Positions 16,945-24,679 of a DNA stretch of 64,000 nucleotides are shown here, one piece after another. This stretch comes from Trinickia sp. Y13 (GTDB lineage Bacteria > Pseudomonadota > Gammaproteobacteria > Burkholderiales > Burkholderiaceae), in contig NZ_JAKWFK010000008.1 of the NCBI RefSeq assembly GCF_029522115.1, positions 186,001 to 250,000 on the forward strand, written 5' to 3'. The position numbers and the translations under genes were made by a program. The notes beneath the pieces are model-generated. The model worked only from the letters and a program-made list of their open reading frames with translations. It did not search any database and had not been told where the DNA came from. The first letter of the stretch is position 1, and each line of letters opens with the position of its first letter.

Positions 16945-17274
16945 ATGTCCATAGCCGATATTCGTCAACCAGAAACCGAGGGCTCGGTTCGGCCGGTTCG
17001 GACCGAAATAAACAGTGCATTCATCCAAGCTCATCGAAAGCAAGTGAAAGAAAGTCAGAAGACCTTCTGGGCTCGCTTCGGTGTCACCCAATCTCGGGGA
17101 AGCCGGTTCGAGCTCGGCGCAAATATCCCCAAACCGGTCATGATCCTGCTCAGGTTGTATTTCGAAGCGTTAATTTCCGACGACGATATTCGTAGCGTCT
17201 CGCAAAAGCGGCCGCCCACGCTTCGGCCATCTTTGATCAATCAGGATCGATCAACCCCATACGGGTCGCCTTGA
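16945..17274 (+). CDS. rsaL: RsaL-family repressor of quorum sensing
   Basis: 109-residue protein with a helix-turn-helix closely resembling Pseudomonas aeruginosa RsaL: the segments ESQKTFWARFGVTQSRGSRFE and NIPKPVMILLRLYFE align with RsaL's ESQETFWSRFGISQ and GENIPFPIYLLLRFY. RsaL binds the lasI promoter and limits signal production. ATG 16945 is chosen because AGGTG precedes it at proper distance; a GTG at 16933 is an alternative. The gene lies between the synthase and receptor genes, divergent from the synthase and convergent with the receptor, overlapping the receptor's 3' end by 38 bases. About 30 residues extend beyond the P. aeruginosa protein at each end. Confidence 0.88.
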   Translation: MSIADIRQPETEGSVRPVRTEINSAFIQAHRKQVKESQKTFWARFGVTQSRGSRFELGANIPKPVMILLRLYFEALISDDDIRSVSQKRPPTLRPSLINQDRSTPYGSP

Positions 17275-17965
17275 CCGCGGCGGCGCTTCTCGAGCTGACC
17301 CCGAACTTGCTGCGAATGTTCGTCATATGAAAGTTCACGGTCGCCTCGGAACAGCCGAAGATTTTCGCGATCTCCCAGGTCGATTTTCCCTGGGCGGTCC
17401 ACTTCAGGCATTCGTATTCGCGTGGCGTCAGCTTCGGCACGAGCCTTTCGGTGTATCCGTCCAGAAAGCGCCGGCTGGTGTCGAAGGCGACGTCGCGCAA
17501 CAGCGTCAGCATCGGCAGTTTGTCTTCCACGTCGGCGGCGAGCGCGCGCGCGGTGCTCTCGCTTTGCACGAAGCACAGCATCCCGACCTCTTGCTTGGGA
17601 CCATGAATCGGCAACGAGATCCCAGTGCAAAGGCCGTGCTGGCGGGCTTCTTCATACATTTCCCGTTGGCTGCGCTCGGCGAAATGAGACGACGTCCAAA
17701 TAAGCGGTGAAGTTCGCGTCAAACAATGCGCCACGGTGGGATCGATGCGAAAGAGCGCGCGCTCGTCATAGGTTTGGCGCCAGCTCGCGTCATAGGTGCT
17801 GCGCAAATAGGCGTCGCAGAACCGCAGGCCCGGCCGCGGGACCACTGCGAACAGCGTATGGTCGAAACCATATTTTCTGCCCAGCGAAGCAAGTGCCTCG
17901 AACCACGATTTTTCGTCGACCGCACGCCAAAGCGATGACATCGGTTCAATGAACTGGCCCGGCAT
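17237..17965 (-). CDS. braR: LuxR-family acyl-homoserine-lactone receptor (BraR/LasR type)
   Basis: 242-residue quorum-sensing regulator. Residues 1-160 form the autoinducer-binding domain (WRQTYDERALFRIDPTV, with the Tyr and Asp contacts of the family). Residues of about 175-240 form the LuxR helix-turn-helix (LTPREYECLKWTAQGKSTWEIAKIFGCSEATVNFHMTNIRSKF). The start has GAGGG four bases upstream. With braI and rsaL it forms a complete circuit. Upstream is 468 bases of comparatively AT-rich DNA without a gene. Confidence 0.9.
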   Translation of the reverse strand: MPGQFIEPMSSLWRAVDEKSWFEALASLGRKYGFDHTLFAVVPRPGLRFCDAYLRSTYDASWRQTYDERALFRIDPTVAHCLTRTSPLIWTSSHFAERSQREMYEEARQHGLCTGISLPIHGPKQEVGMLCFVQSESTARALAADVEDKLPMLTLLRDVAFDTSRRFLDGYTERLVPKLTPREYECLKWTAQGKSTWEIAKIFGCSEATVNFHMTNIRSKFGVSSRSAAAVKATRMGLIDPD

Positions 17966-18433
17966 ATACCCTCACATGTCGAAAATATTACTTGCCCGAA
18001 ACAGCCAAAGGAATTTCTAGCTTGTTTATTTCGGGGTGTCTTTTTTGGCGAATCATATCAGACACATCCTCTATCATCTGCTGGTTTTTTCGGCACGATG
18101 ACTGAAGACCCGTAAAAATACCAAGTTTTTGAATAGAGCTTCGATGATGGCGCACGCGAGATCGATTTCAGAGCGTTGGTGGTCATTTAAATTCCTGTCG
18201 ATACAACGGTAGGTTTCCCTCGGAGCGACCATCGAGGAAAACCGATTCCACTCACCAGGCGTTTTCGTGAATCGATAGGAAGATTTCGCGAAACCACATT
18301 TCGATATTTGCGATTCGTGCAACGGTGATTAACAGAAACGAGGGGTTCTCGGCTACCTGTCTGAATCGTAGACTTGGGGCTCCAACTTCGTCGCAGATCA
18401 CGAATGTGCGTAATCAAACGTGGAGGAGAACCG
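17966..18433. other. AT-rich intergenic region upstream of braR
   Basis: No supportable gene in 468 bases. Base composition is markedly more AT-rich than its surroundings and short reading frames here lack ribosome binding sites and family resemblance. It should contain the braR promoter and the promoter of the small DUF4148 gene. Confidence 0.6.
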
Positions 18434-18763
18434 GTGAAATCGATTTTGTTCGCAATTGCAGGGATAGTGATAGGCGGGGCATCGGTCACGCCCTCGCTCG
18501 CATTGGCGCAAGAGAGGTCGTCTGTCAGCCGTGCGGCAGTCGCGGCGCAAATGCGTCAGTTGGCCGATGTTGGCTACCGGGCCACTGGCGATGAAACGGT
18601 CTACCCGGAGGACGTGGAAGCGGCTGAGCAACGCGCCGGGCTGGGCCCGGCGCGGCAAGCACGCGTGGGCGATACAAGCGGCTATGGTCGAGCATTGGGG
18701 CCGCGCAGCGAATCGGGCGCACGGGAGCCGAAGGGTCCCGGGTCGCTCTATTTCGGCATGTGA
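18434..18763 (+). CDS. Small secreted DUF4148-type protein
   Basis: 109-residue protein with a signal peptide (KSILFAIAGIVIGGASVTPSLALA) and a mature part containing DVGYRATGDETVYPEDVEAAEQR, the signature of the DUF4148 proteins that are abundant in Burkholderiaceae. Start GTG 18434 has GGAGGAG upstream. Function of the family is unknown; the mature protein is predicted periplasmic. Convergent with the CBS gene. Confidence 0.78.
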   Translation: MKSILFAIAGIVIGGASVTPSLALAQERSSVSRAAVAAQMRQLADVGYRATGDETVYPEDVEAAEQRAGLGPARQARVGDTSGYGRALGPRSESGAREPKGPGSLYFGM

Positions 18764-18808
18764 TCGAACGGCGGTTCGCCGTGAAGGCGCCACGCCGCGC
18801 CGCCACGG

Positions 18809-19285
18809 TTAGGTGTGCACGCCCGAGATGTAGTGCTCGAGTTGCTGGATCGTGAACTGCTGTTCCGAGATGATGGTTTTCACCAGATCGCCGATCGAAA
18901 CCATGCCGACGAGCTGACCGTTGTCGATCACGGGCAGGTGACGCATTCGGTGCTGGGTCATCAAGGCCATGCACGCCTCGGCGGTGTCCGACATGCGCAC
19001 GTGCAGCACTTGCGCTGTCATGATGTCGCGCACGGGCGTCGATTTGGACGAGCGATCCATCAGGACAATCTTGCGCGCGTAGTCGCGCTCGGTGACGATG
19101 CCCGCGATTTTCTTCTCACTTCCCTGGGTGACGATCAGCGCGCCGATTTGGTATTGCGCCATCATTTTCACTGCTTCGAAGACGGACGCCTCGGCGTCGA
19201 TCGTGAGGACCGGCCGCTCGGCAGTTCGCCTCGCGGCCATCGGGTCGTCCAACTTCGACTTCAAAATTTGCGCTACGTTGGGCAT
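18809..19285 (-). CDS. CBS-domain protein
   Basis: 158-residue protein made of two CBS motifs: the first around residues 18-75 (EASVFEAVKMMAQYQIGALIVTQG), the second around 85-140 (VRMSDTAEACMALMTQHRMRHLPVIDNGQLVGMVSIGDLV). Such stand-alone Bateman modules usually bind adenine nucleotides and act as energy or redox sensors. No partner protein is encoded nearby. Confidence 0.88.
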   Translation of the reverse strand: MPNVAQILKSKLDDPMAARRTAERPVLTIDAEASVFEAVKMMAQYQIGALIVTQGSEKKIAGIVTERDYARKIVLMDRSSKSTPVRDIMTAQVLHVRMSDTAEACMALMTQHRMRHLPVIDNGQLVGMVSIGDLVKTIISEQQFTIQQLEHYISGVHT

Positions 19286-19495
19286 GTGAGTCTCCGTCTT
19301 CTCGTTCGGGGGCGGGGATCGGCGCCGGCGTGCGCGGCATCTGCGACGCGCGAGCTTATTCCCCAGTATAGGCGCTGGCAGCGGCTGCGGCGGCCTGCGC
19401 CGGCGGCCGCCGATAGCGATTAGGGTTAAACTCGCGGTGCGCGCGCCGGCTGTCGGTGTGCCGACGAACCGTTATAACGCTATTCTCGAGAAGTC

Positions 19496-20143
19496 ATGTC
19501 CACGCCCTCCCAGCCGCCGCGCGTCGACGGCGACAGCGCCGCGCAGTGCGTCACGCTTGCCGCCAAGGCCACTTTGCCCACCCGGTACGGAACGTTCACC
19601 TCCTACGCCTTTCGCGTCTCGGCCGGAGACGCCGAACATCTGGCTTTGGTGATGGGCGACGTGAGCGGACAGGCTTCGGTGCTCACGCGTCTGCATTCGG
19701 AGTGTTTGACCGGAGACGTGCTGGGTTCGTATCGCTGCGACTGCGGGGAGCAACTCGATCTCGCGTTGCGTTATATCGCTGCGGAAGGGCGGGGCGTGCT
19801 GCTGTATCTGCGGGGCCACGAAGGCAGGGGGATTGGGCTGTCGAATAAGATCCGGGCTTACGCGTTGCAAGAGCAGGGGCTCGACACCGTGGAGGCGAAC
19901 CTAGAACTCGGGTTGCCCGACGACGCTCGCGAGTACGAGTCCGCTGTCGCCATACTGCGAGAGCTCAACGTGACATCGGTGCGGCTCATGAGCAACAACC
20001 CCAAGAAGTTCGATACGCTCGTCAAGCACGGTATTCCCGTTTGCGAGCGCGTTGCGCTCGCTATCCCCGTTCGCGATGAGAATGAGCGGTACATTCGGAC
20101 CAAGCAGGTTAAGTTCGGGCATTACTTCGAAGAAAACGAGTAG
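19496..20143 (+). CDS. ribA: GTP cyclohydrolase II
   Basis: 215-residue stand-alone RibA, first enzyme of riboflavin synthesis: GTP to 2,5-diamino-6-ribosylamino-4(3H)-pyrimidinone 5'-phosphate, formate and pyrophosphate. The zinc ligands appear as [20 protein letters not shown] (one Cys, then CxC), and the active-site motif as [11 protein letters not shown]. The [10 protein letters not shown] segment is also diagnostic. No DHBP synthase domain is fused and no other rib gene is nearby, so it may be a second copy. Confidence 0.92.
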   Translation: MSTPSQPPRVDGDSAAQCVTLAAKATLPTRYGTFTSYAFRVSAGDAEHLALVMGDVSGQASVLTRLHSECLTGDVLGSYRCDCGEQLDLALRYIAAEGRGVLLYLRGHEGRGIGLSNKIRAYALQEQGLDTVEANLELGLPDDAREYESAVAILRELNVTSVRLMSNNPKKFDTLVKHGIPVCERVALAIPVRDENERYIRTKQVKFGHYFEENE

Positions 20144-20370
20144 CTTGGGGTGCCTGGCCGCAGGCGCAGCCGTGTTTTCCCGCGCGTCTTGCGCGAACTC
20201 GCGCGTCACGCCAAGCTGCTCGGCTGGTTCCAAGTGGGAGACGCGATCAGTCAGGCGGGCGGACATAACGCCGACTATGCGGGCCTCGAGCTCAAATACG
20301 GTTGGTAGCAGTGGGCTTAGCGCCAAGGTTCAATGAAGCGGCGTCTTGAGTAAGCCATGACTCATTTGAA

Positions 20371-20406
20371 ATCGCCTCATGCAATCGCGCGATTGCATGA
20401 GGCGAT
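20371..20406. repeat. Perfect 36-bp palindrome between convergent genes
   Basis: The 18-base arm ATCGCCTCATGCAATCGC is followed with no spacer by its exact reverse complement. It lies 228 bases after ribA and 42 bases after the convergent hypothetical gene. It may be a bidirectional terminator hairpin, but the absence of a loop and the arm length make a protein-binding site or cruciform possible. Confidence 0.8.
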
Positions 20407-20448
20407 ATGCGCGCCAGGCGCACGGCCGAAGGCGGCCGCAATCACGCG

Positions 20449-20961
20449 TTAGGCTTTGATTCCCGCCGGCTTCGCAGGTGCGACGGCAGGCGGCGCGACG
20501 CGCCGCGCCGGCACGACCACGACAACCGGCTCCGGCATCGCCCACATCGGCGCTGCAAACACGACGGCTTGCTGCGCCGGCATCACAAACGTGTTCGCAA
20601 ACGCTGCTTGCTGCAGCGCCAACATGCGTTGCTGCATCGCCATCATCTGCGCTTGCGCCGCACGCATTTGATAGTCGATTGCCTGCATCTGGCGCAGCGC
20701 GAAAGCCGGCGGCATACCGCCCGTGCTCGTTTGCACGGTATAGCTGGCATTGCCTTGCGGGCTATGCCAGCTCCAAGTGCTGACCTTCATCGGTCCAGCG
20801 GCGGTTTGAACGACGTGCGTTTCGGCTTTCACCGGTAACGGCTGACCGTTCACGTTGACATACATCGGTTGCGCGGCGGATTGGGCGCTCGCTTGTCCTG
20901 CCAGGGCGAGTACTGGAATCAGCGCGAGTGCGCCGGCCGCCATATACGAACGAAATTTCAT
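20449..20961 (-). CDS. Secreted hypothetical protein, Met/Gln-rich
   Basis: 170-residue protein with a clear Sec signal peptide (MKFRSYMAAGALALIPVLALAGQASA). The mature part has a beta-type region (MYVNVNGQPLPVKAETHVVQ) and a central methionine/glutamine/alanine-rich helix (AAQAQMMAMQQRMLALQQAA), ending in a proline/valine-rich tail. No family recognised; probable periplasmic or cell-surface protein. ATG 20961 is chosen because it starts the signal peptide. Confidence 0.7.
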   Translation of the reverse strand: MKFRSYMAAGALALIPVLALAGQASAQSAAQPMYVNVNGQPLPVKAETHVVQTAAGPMKVSTWSWHSPQGNASYTVQTSTGGMPPAFALRQMQAIDYQMRAAQAQMMAMQQRMLALQQAAFANTFVMPAQQAVVFAAPMWAMPEPVVVVVPARRVAPPAVAPAKPAGIKA

Positions 20962-21185
20962 ATTCGTATCTCCATCGATCGATAGACTCGAAGAACCAAC
21001 TGCGGACAAAACATGCGGCTCCCGGAGGGAGTCGACCGGTACTATGCTAGTGGTCGCTTAAACGAAAATTAAAGCCCGAAGCACAGCCTGTCACGCTGGG
21101 CCGGGTGAGCAACAGCAACGGCCAACGCCAACGCCGACGTATTCGCCATCGCCTCTCGCCAATCGGGGGCCGGCACGCGCTTTCG

Positions 21186-22091
21186 TCAGGAGCGGTAGCC
21201 CACCGGGCGCGGGGCATGCATTGCACGCCGAGACCAACCGGCGGCTGCATGTCTAGCCGGCGACACCCCCGCAAGCCAGTGCTCGACCGACATGCGCAAC
21301 TGACGCGATGCTTCGGCTGCAATCCAGCGGCAGCAAGCATCGGTCGAAGCTCGAACCAGGCGCTCGGCCGTCTGAAAGACGAAGCGCACTTGCACGTCGT
21401 GGTCGGCTATGCGCGTCACGATTTCGTGCAGGTGCGCCGATTCGTCGCCCATCCGCGCTCGCGCCGATACTTCGGCGAAATGGTATTCGAGCCAATGCGC
21501 GAAGAACCATGCATCTTCCGAGCTCGCCAGGGTGAAAACGGCATCGCACCACACCGGCGCATGCGGTGCATCGTCGCGCTCGTCCATCGCCGTGCCTGCT
21601 GCTTCGGCGCCAGCCGCGGCGGATTGGGCCTCCTTCTTTACGAGGCCTTCGCGTCTAGCCCTGGCCGCCGGTGTCTGATGCTCGGTCGACACAGCGCCGC
21701 TCAACTGACGGGAGACGGAGGGAGCCTCGTCCCACGAACCCGCACCGGTCTCCAAGTGGTACGCGCGTAACGCCTGCCATAGCAAGGCATGATCGTCGGC
21801 ACGCGACGGCTGCAGCGTAACTTCGGCCCTGTGCTCATCGATGCGAGTCACCGCGCGCGCAACGAGACGTAACTCGCAGAGCTCGGTCGCATCGCCGATG
21901 ATCGAGGCGCGTCGCGGCAGGCCGATGGGCGCCAGCTTCGCGTGTCCGCCGACGGCGACCGTTAGCCCGTTGCGACCGAGCCGGACGATCGGAATCGACT
22001 CGGCGTGATCGACGAACTTCACCGCGATTCGCGCCCATGCGGCGAAAGCTTCATCGAAATCAGAAGAGGGCGCGTCGCACACGGTACACAC
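21186..22091 (-). CDS. Hypothetical protein downstream of cepI
   Basis: 301-residue protein of no recognised family. GTG start 22091 is supported by AAGGAGAA at ideal distance. The N-terminus has CTVCDAP (one CxxC). An N-terminal region of about 120 residues (IPIVRLGRNGLTVAVGGHAKLAPIG, VRAVTRIDEHRAEVTLQP) looks like a beta-rich domain, an alanine-rich linker follows near 130-165, and a second domain covers about 175-285 (FTLASSEDAWFFAHWLEYHF). It is co-directional with cepI, 384 bases downstream, with a hairpin in between, so it may be partly co-transcribed with the synthase. Confidence 0.65.
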   Translation of the reverse strand: MCTVCDAPSSDFDEAFAAWARIAVKFVDHAESIPIVRLGRNGLTVAVGGHAKLAPIGLPRRASIIGDATELCELRLVARAVTRIDEHRAEVTLQPSRADDHALLWQALRAYHLETGAGSWDEAPSVSRQLSGAVSTEHQTPAARARREGLVKKEAQSAAAGAEAAGTAMDERDDAPHAPVWCDAVFTLASSEDAWFFAHWLEYHFAEVSARARMGDESAHLHEIVTRIADHDVQVRFVFQTAERLVRASTDACCRWIAAEASRQLRMSVEHWLAGVSPARHAAAGWSRRAMHAPRPVGYRS

Positions 22092-22113
22092 AGTAGTTCT
22101 CCTTCAAAGGGCG

Positions 22114-22137
22114 CGGGTCGATGGCATCCGCGACCCG
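22114..22137 (-). terminator. Stem-loop just upstream of the hypothetical gene after cepI
   Basis: 7-bp stem CGGGTCG / CGACCCG with a 10-base loop, 23 bases before the start codon of the 301-residue protein and 338 bases after cepI on the minus strand. It could end the cepI transcript or act as a leader hairpin. No T tract. Confidence 0.35.
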
Positions 22138-22475
22138 GTGCGAGCGGTCATCGATGCGATCGACCGACACGCAAAGCAGGGTGATCGAGTAAGGTAACCG
22201 CATCGCCGCGCGCGCAGGCGCTCTCGTTTGCGATCGTTCGATGGCAAAACATGCGGTTCGATGGCAGTCATGGTGGGTGCGAGCGGCGCCATGGCGGCGT
22301 GATGGCGCTAGGCCACTTCGCGCGCGCCGCAATGCCGCACCTGACGCCGATCGTGCAGATCGCTTGGCCCCGCAGCAGAGGCGGCCTTGGCTTCCGGCAT
22401 ACCCCAACGCCCCGCAAACGCGTAGGCGTCGAACTGCGCCTTGGGCCGCGCTGGGCGTTGCCAGCCGCGGCCAGC
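22138..22475. other. Intergenic stretch downstream of cepI
   Basis: Reading frames on both strands here are compositional; none has a credible start or family resemblance. Apart from the hairpin noted at its lower end I see no feature. Confidence 0.5.
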
Positions 22476-23096
22476 TCACGCGCAGACTTGCAGCACCGGC
22501 TCGCCGAAGCCGCGCTTCGCCATCGCCGGCGCTAGCCCCAGAGCGCGCAGCGTTTGCTCGTCCAGGTCGATCCAGCAAGCCACGACCATCCGCCCGTCGA
22601 TGCGCTGCGCCGGACCGGCCCGGTGCGCATGCACACCGATTCGGCGAAACAGGCGCTCCATGCTCAAAAACGTCACGCCGATCAATTGCCGTGCGCCGAG
22701 CTTCAGCGCGCACTCGACGACGGATGCGAGCATTGGCCGCACCGCCCAAGCGCCGTCCTCGTCGCCAGCCATACTCGCAGCAAAGCGAGACAACTCCCAG
22801 ACATGCAGCGACTTCGGCGGCCGCATGCCGTCGGCCAACAGCGAGGGAAAAAGGTCTTGCAGAAGATAAGGATGCGTAGTGGGCAATAATCTCGCACAAC
22901 CGCAAATGGCCCCCGAATCATCATGGGCGACGACATACACCGTGTCGTCGCGGTCATATTGGTCTCGCTCGAACCGTTCATCGGCACACGGCAGCTTCCA
23001 CCCCAACTGCTCGACGAAGACGCGATGCCGATAATGCGCAAGCGCGACATCGAGTTCGTCGGGCAGGCGCCCGTCGCCGTGAACGGATGTGCGCAT
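22476..23096 (-). CDS. cepI: Acyl-homoserine-lactone synthase, CepI type
   Basis: 206-residue LuxI-family synthase very like Burkholderia Cep[51 protein letters not shown] and ERLFRRIGVHAHRAGP are near-identical to CepI blocks. Conserved residues are R25, W33, D45, D48, R69, E101 and R104. CepI makes mainly C8-homoserine lactone from S-adenosylmethionine and acyl-ACP. A perfect lux-box palindrome lies 62 bases upstream. The rsaM and cepR genes follow further upstream, the classic cepI-rsaM-cepR layout. Confidence 0.93.
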   Translation of the reverse strand: MRTSVHGDGRLPDELDVALAHYRHRVFVEQLGWKLPCADERFERDQYDRDDTVYVVAHDDSGAICGCARLLPTTHPYLLQDLFPSLLADGMRPPKSLHVWELSRFAASMAGDEDGAWAVRPMLASVVECALKLGARQLIGVTFLSMERLFRRIGVHAHRAGPAQRIDGRMVVACWIDLDEQTLRALGLAPAMAKRGFGEPVLQVCA

Positions 23097-23155
23097 GAAA
23101 TCCCTCGCTTATGTTTTTTGATGAGCGCATTACAGCGCGCGCTCCGAGGGTCGGT

Positions 23156-23175
23156 AACTGTCAACGTTGACAGGA
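23156..23175 (-). promoter_or_regulatory. lux (cep) box upstream of cepI
   Basis: AACTGTCAACGTTGACAGGA contains the perfect 16-base palindrome CTGTCAACGTTGACAG (23158-23173). It ends 60 bases from the cepI start codon, the position expected for LuxR-type activation of a synthase gene. Very likely the CepR site for positive autoregulation. Confidence 0.85.
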
Positions 23176-23345
23176 CTGCGCAGGTGCCGTCGGGCCTGCC
23201 GAAGCGTTGGGACGCTTCTGGGCATGCCAGTCGTTTCTAATAATGAGATTGAAATTAGGCGGCGATTTGCTTATAAATGAGCACTGTGAATGGGTTAGCA
23301 GATCAATCGAGCGCAGCCCGGCCGAAACGGCGGCTGCGCTTTGCC

Positions 23346-23789
23346 TTATTGGAGCGTCGGGCCGCGCAGGGACGGTTGTCCCCAAGGCGCAAGCGCGGCT
23401 TGTGCGACGGCGTTCGGCCAGTTCAGGCCGGCCACGCATCGCAACAGCGCGCGCGTGGTTTGGGCCGGGCCGAGATCGAAGCCGTGCGGGTCGACACACA
23501 TGACGTTGCTACGGATGTCGCCCCAGGCCACGACCAGCGCACCGGACGCCCGATCGACATACCAGTCCCATCCGAGCGTGACGTGCGCACCCCCAGGGCC
23601 GCGCGGGCGCTGCCATTCGGTATAACCGGCGCTGCTCGCATCGACGCCTTCGGCGCGCAACTCGTCGAGCAAGTCGGGGTCGGGCGCCGAATCGATGTGG
23701 ACGAGGTGGAGATCGGCGAGGGCCTGCTCCGGGAGACGGACGTAGCCGTCGACACTGGGGCTGAACTGCGTGGCGGAAGAATGTCTCAT
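23346..23789 (-). CDS. rsaM: RsaM/TofM-family quorum-sensing modulator (DUF4902)
   Basis: 147-residue DUF4902 protein. Features shared with Burkholderia RsaM/TofM proteins as I know them are SVDGYVRL near the start, GYTEWQ, VTLGWDWYVDRASGAL and IRSNVMCVDPHGFDLG. RsaM lowers acyl-homoserine-lactone output in Burkholderia by an incompletely defined mechanism and has no DNA-binding motif. The gene lies between cepI and cepR, transcribed in the same direction as cepI and divergently from cepR; the shared 89-base gap holds a lux box. Confidence 0.88.
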   Translation of the reverse strand: MRHSSATQFSPSVDGYVRLPEQALADLHLVHIDSAPDPDLLDELRAEGVDASSAGYTEWQRPRGPGGAHVTLGWDWYVDRASGALVVAWGDIRSNVMCVDPHGFDLGPAQTTRALLRCVAGLNWPNAVAQAALAPWGQPSLRGPTLQ

Positions 23790-23823
23790 GCGCCGGACTG
23801 TAGCAGTCCGGCGCAGCCGTGGG

Positions 23824-23843
23824 ACCTGGCAACTATGACAGCG
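23824..23843. promoter_or_regulatory. lux (cep) box between rsaM and cepR
   Basis: ACCTGGCAACTATGACAGCG contains CTGGCA-ACTA-TGACAG, matching the cepI box in 5 of 6 positions of each arm pair. It is 35 bases from the rsaM start and 36 bases from the cepR start, so one protein bound here could affect both genes. Confidence 0.65.
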
Positions 23844-23878
23844 TTCTGTCCCACTTTTTGTAACGTTTCGGGGTAATC

Positions 23879-24601
23879 ATGGAAGCGCCCTTGCGATGGC
23901 AAGACAGTTACGAACAACTGCGTGCGGCGAGCGACGAGCGCCAATTGTTCGAGCGGATCGCACAATTCGCGAAGCGGCTCGGCTTCGAGTACTGCTGTTA
24001 CGGGATTCGCGTGCCGCTGCCCGTATCCAATCCGGCCGTCGCGATCTACGACACTTATCCCGCCGGATGGATGAAGCACTATCAAGACAATCGCTTCATC
24101 GACGTCGATCCGACCGTGCGCGAGGGCATGTCCAGTTCGGGGCTCATTCTTTGGCCCGAGGCGTCGTCCAACGCGCCCCGGTTATGGAGCGACGCCCACG
24201 ATTTCGGCTTGCGGGTTGGGGTGGCCCATTCCAGTTGGGCGGCTCATGGCGTGTACGGTTTGCTGACGCTGGCGCGCTCGGCCGATGCGCTGACGAACCA
24301 TGAGATCGATGAACTGACCTTGCAAGCGAGTTGGCTCGCCAATTTGTCGCACTCGTTGATGAGCGAATTTCTGGTCCCGAGCCTCGCACCCGAGGCGAGC
24401 GTCGTGCTCACGCCGCGCGAGTGCGAGGTGCTGTGCTGGACCGGGGAAGGGAAGACGGCCTGCGAAATCGGCCAGATCCTCAATATCTCCGAGCGCACGG
24501 TCAACTTTCATGTCAACAACGTGCTCTTGAAGCTGAACGCCACCAACAAGGTGCAGGCAGTGGTCAAGGCCATTGCGATGGGGTTGATCGCTTCCGGCTG
24601 A
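23879..24601 (+). CDS. cepR: LuxR-family acyl-homoserine-lactone receptor, CepR type
   Basis: 240-residue regulator very like CepR: the blocks LRWQDSYEQL, KRLGFEYCCYGIRVPLPVS, NPAVAIYDTYPAGWM and LANLSHSLMS match. Residues 1-170 bind the signal. Residues of about 175-238 are the LuxR helix-turn-helix (LTPRECEVLCWTGEGKTACEIGQIL, ISERTVNFHVNN). It should bind C8-homoserine lactone and activate cepI through the palindrome at 23158-23173. Divergent from rsaM over a lux box, so direct autoregulation is plausible. Confidence 0.93.
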   Translation: MEAPLRWQDSYEQLRAASDERQLFERIAQFAKRLGFEYCCYGIRVPLPVSNPAVAIYDTYPAGWMKHYQDNRFIDVDPTVREGMSSSGLILWPEASSNAPRLWSDAHDFGLRVGVAHSSWAAHGVYGLLTLARSADALTNHEIDELTLQASWLANLSHSLMSEFLVPSLAPEASVVLTPRECEVLCWTGEGKTACEIGQILNISERTVNFHVNNVLLKLNATNKVQAVVKAIAMGLIASG

Positions 24602-24679
24602 AGCGGCCGCGCCGAGGCTCCCGGTCTCGTCGAATCGGCCCTCGGTGCGCGGGTGGCATGCGCGCGGCCGCCCTGGAGA

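Noticed and set aside
18358-18375. Dyad with GTCT / AGAC arms upstream of the DUF4148 gene considered as a lux box
   Set aside because: Arms do not follow the CTGNCA half-site pattern and the spacing is wrong.
22060-22905. Minus-strand frame of 281 codons over the cepI region
   Set aside because: Covers the well-supported cepI gene in another phase and is low-complexity Arg/Ala sequence.
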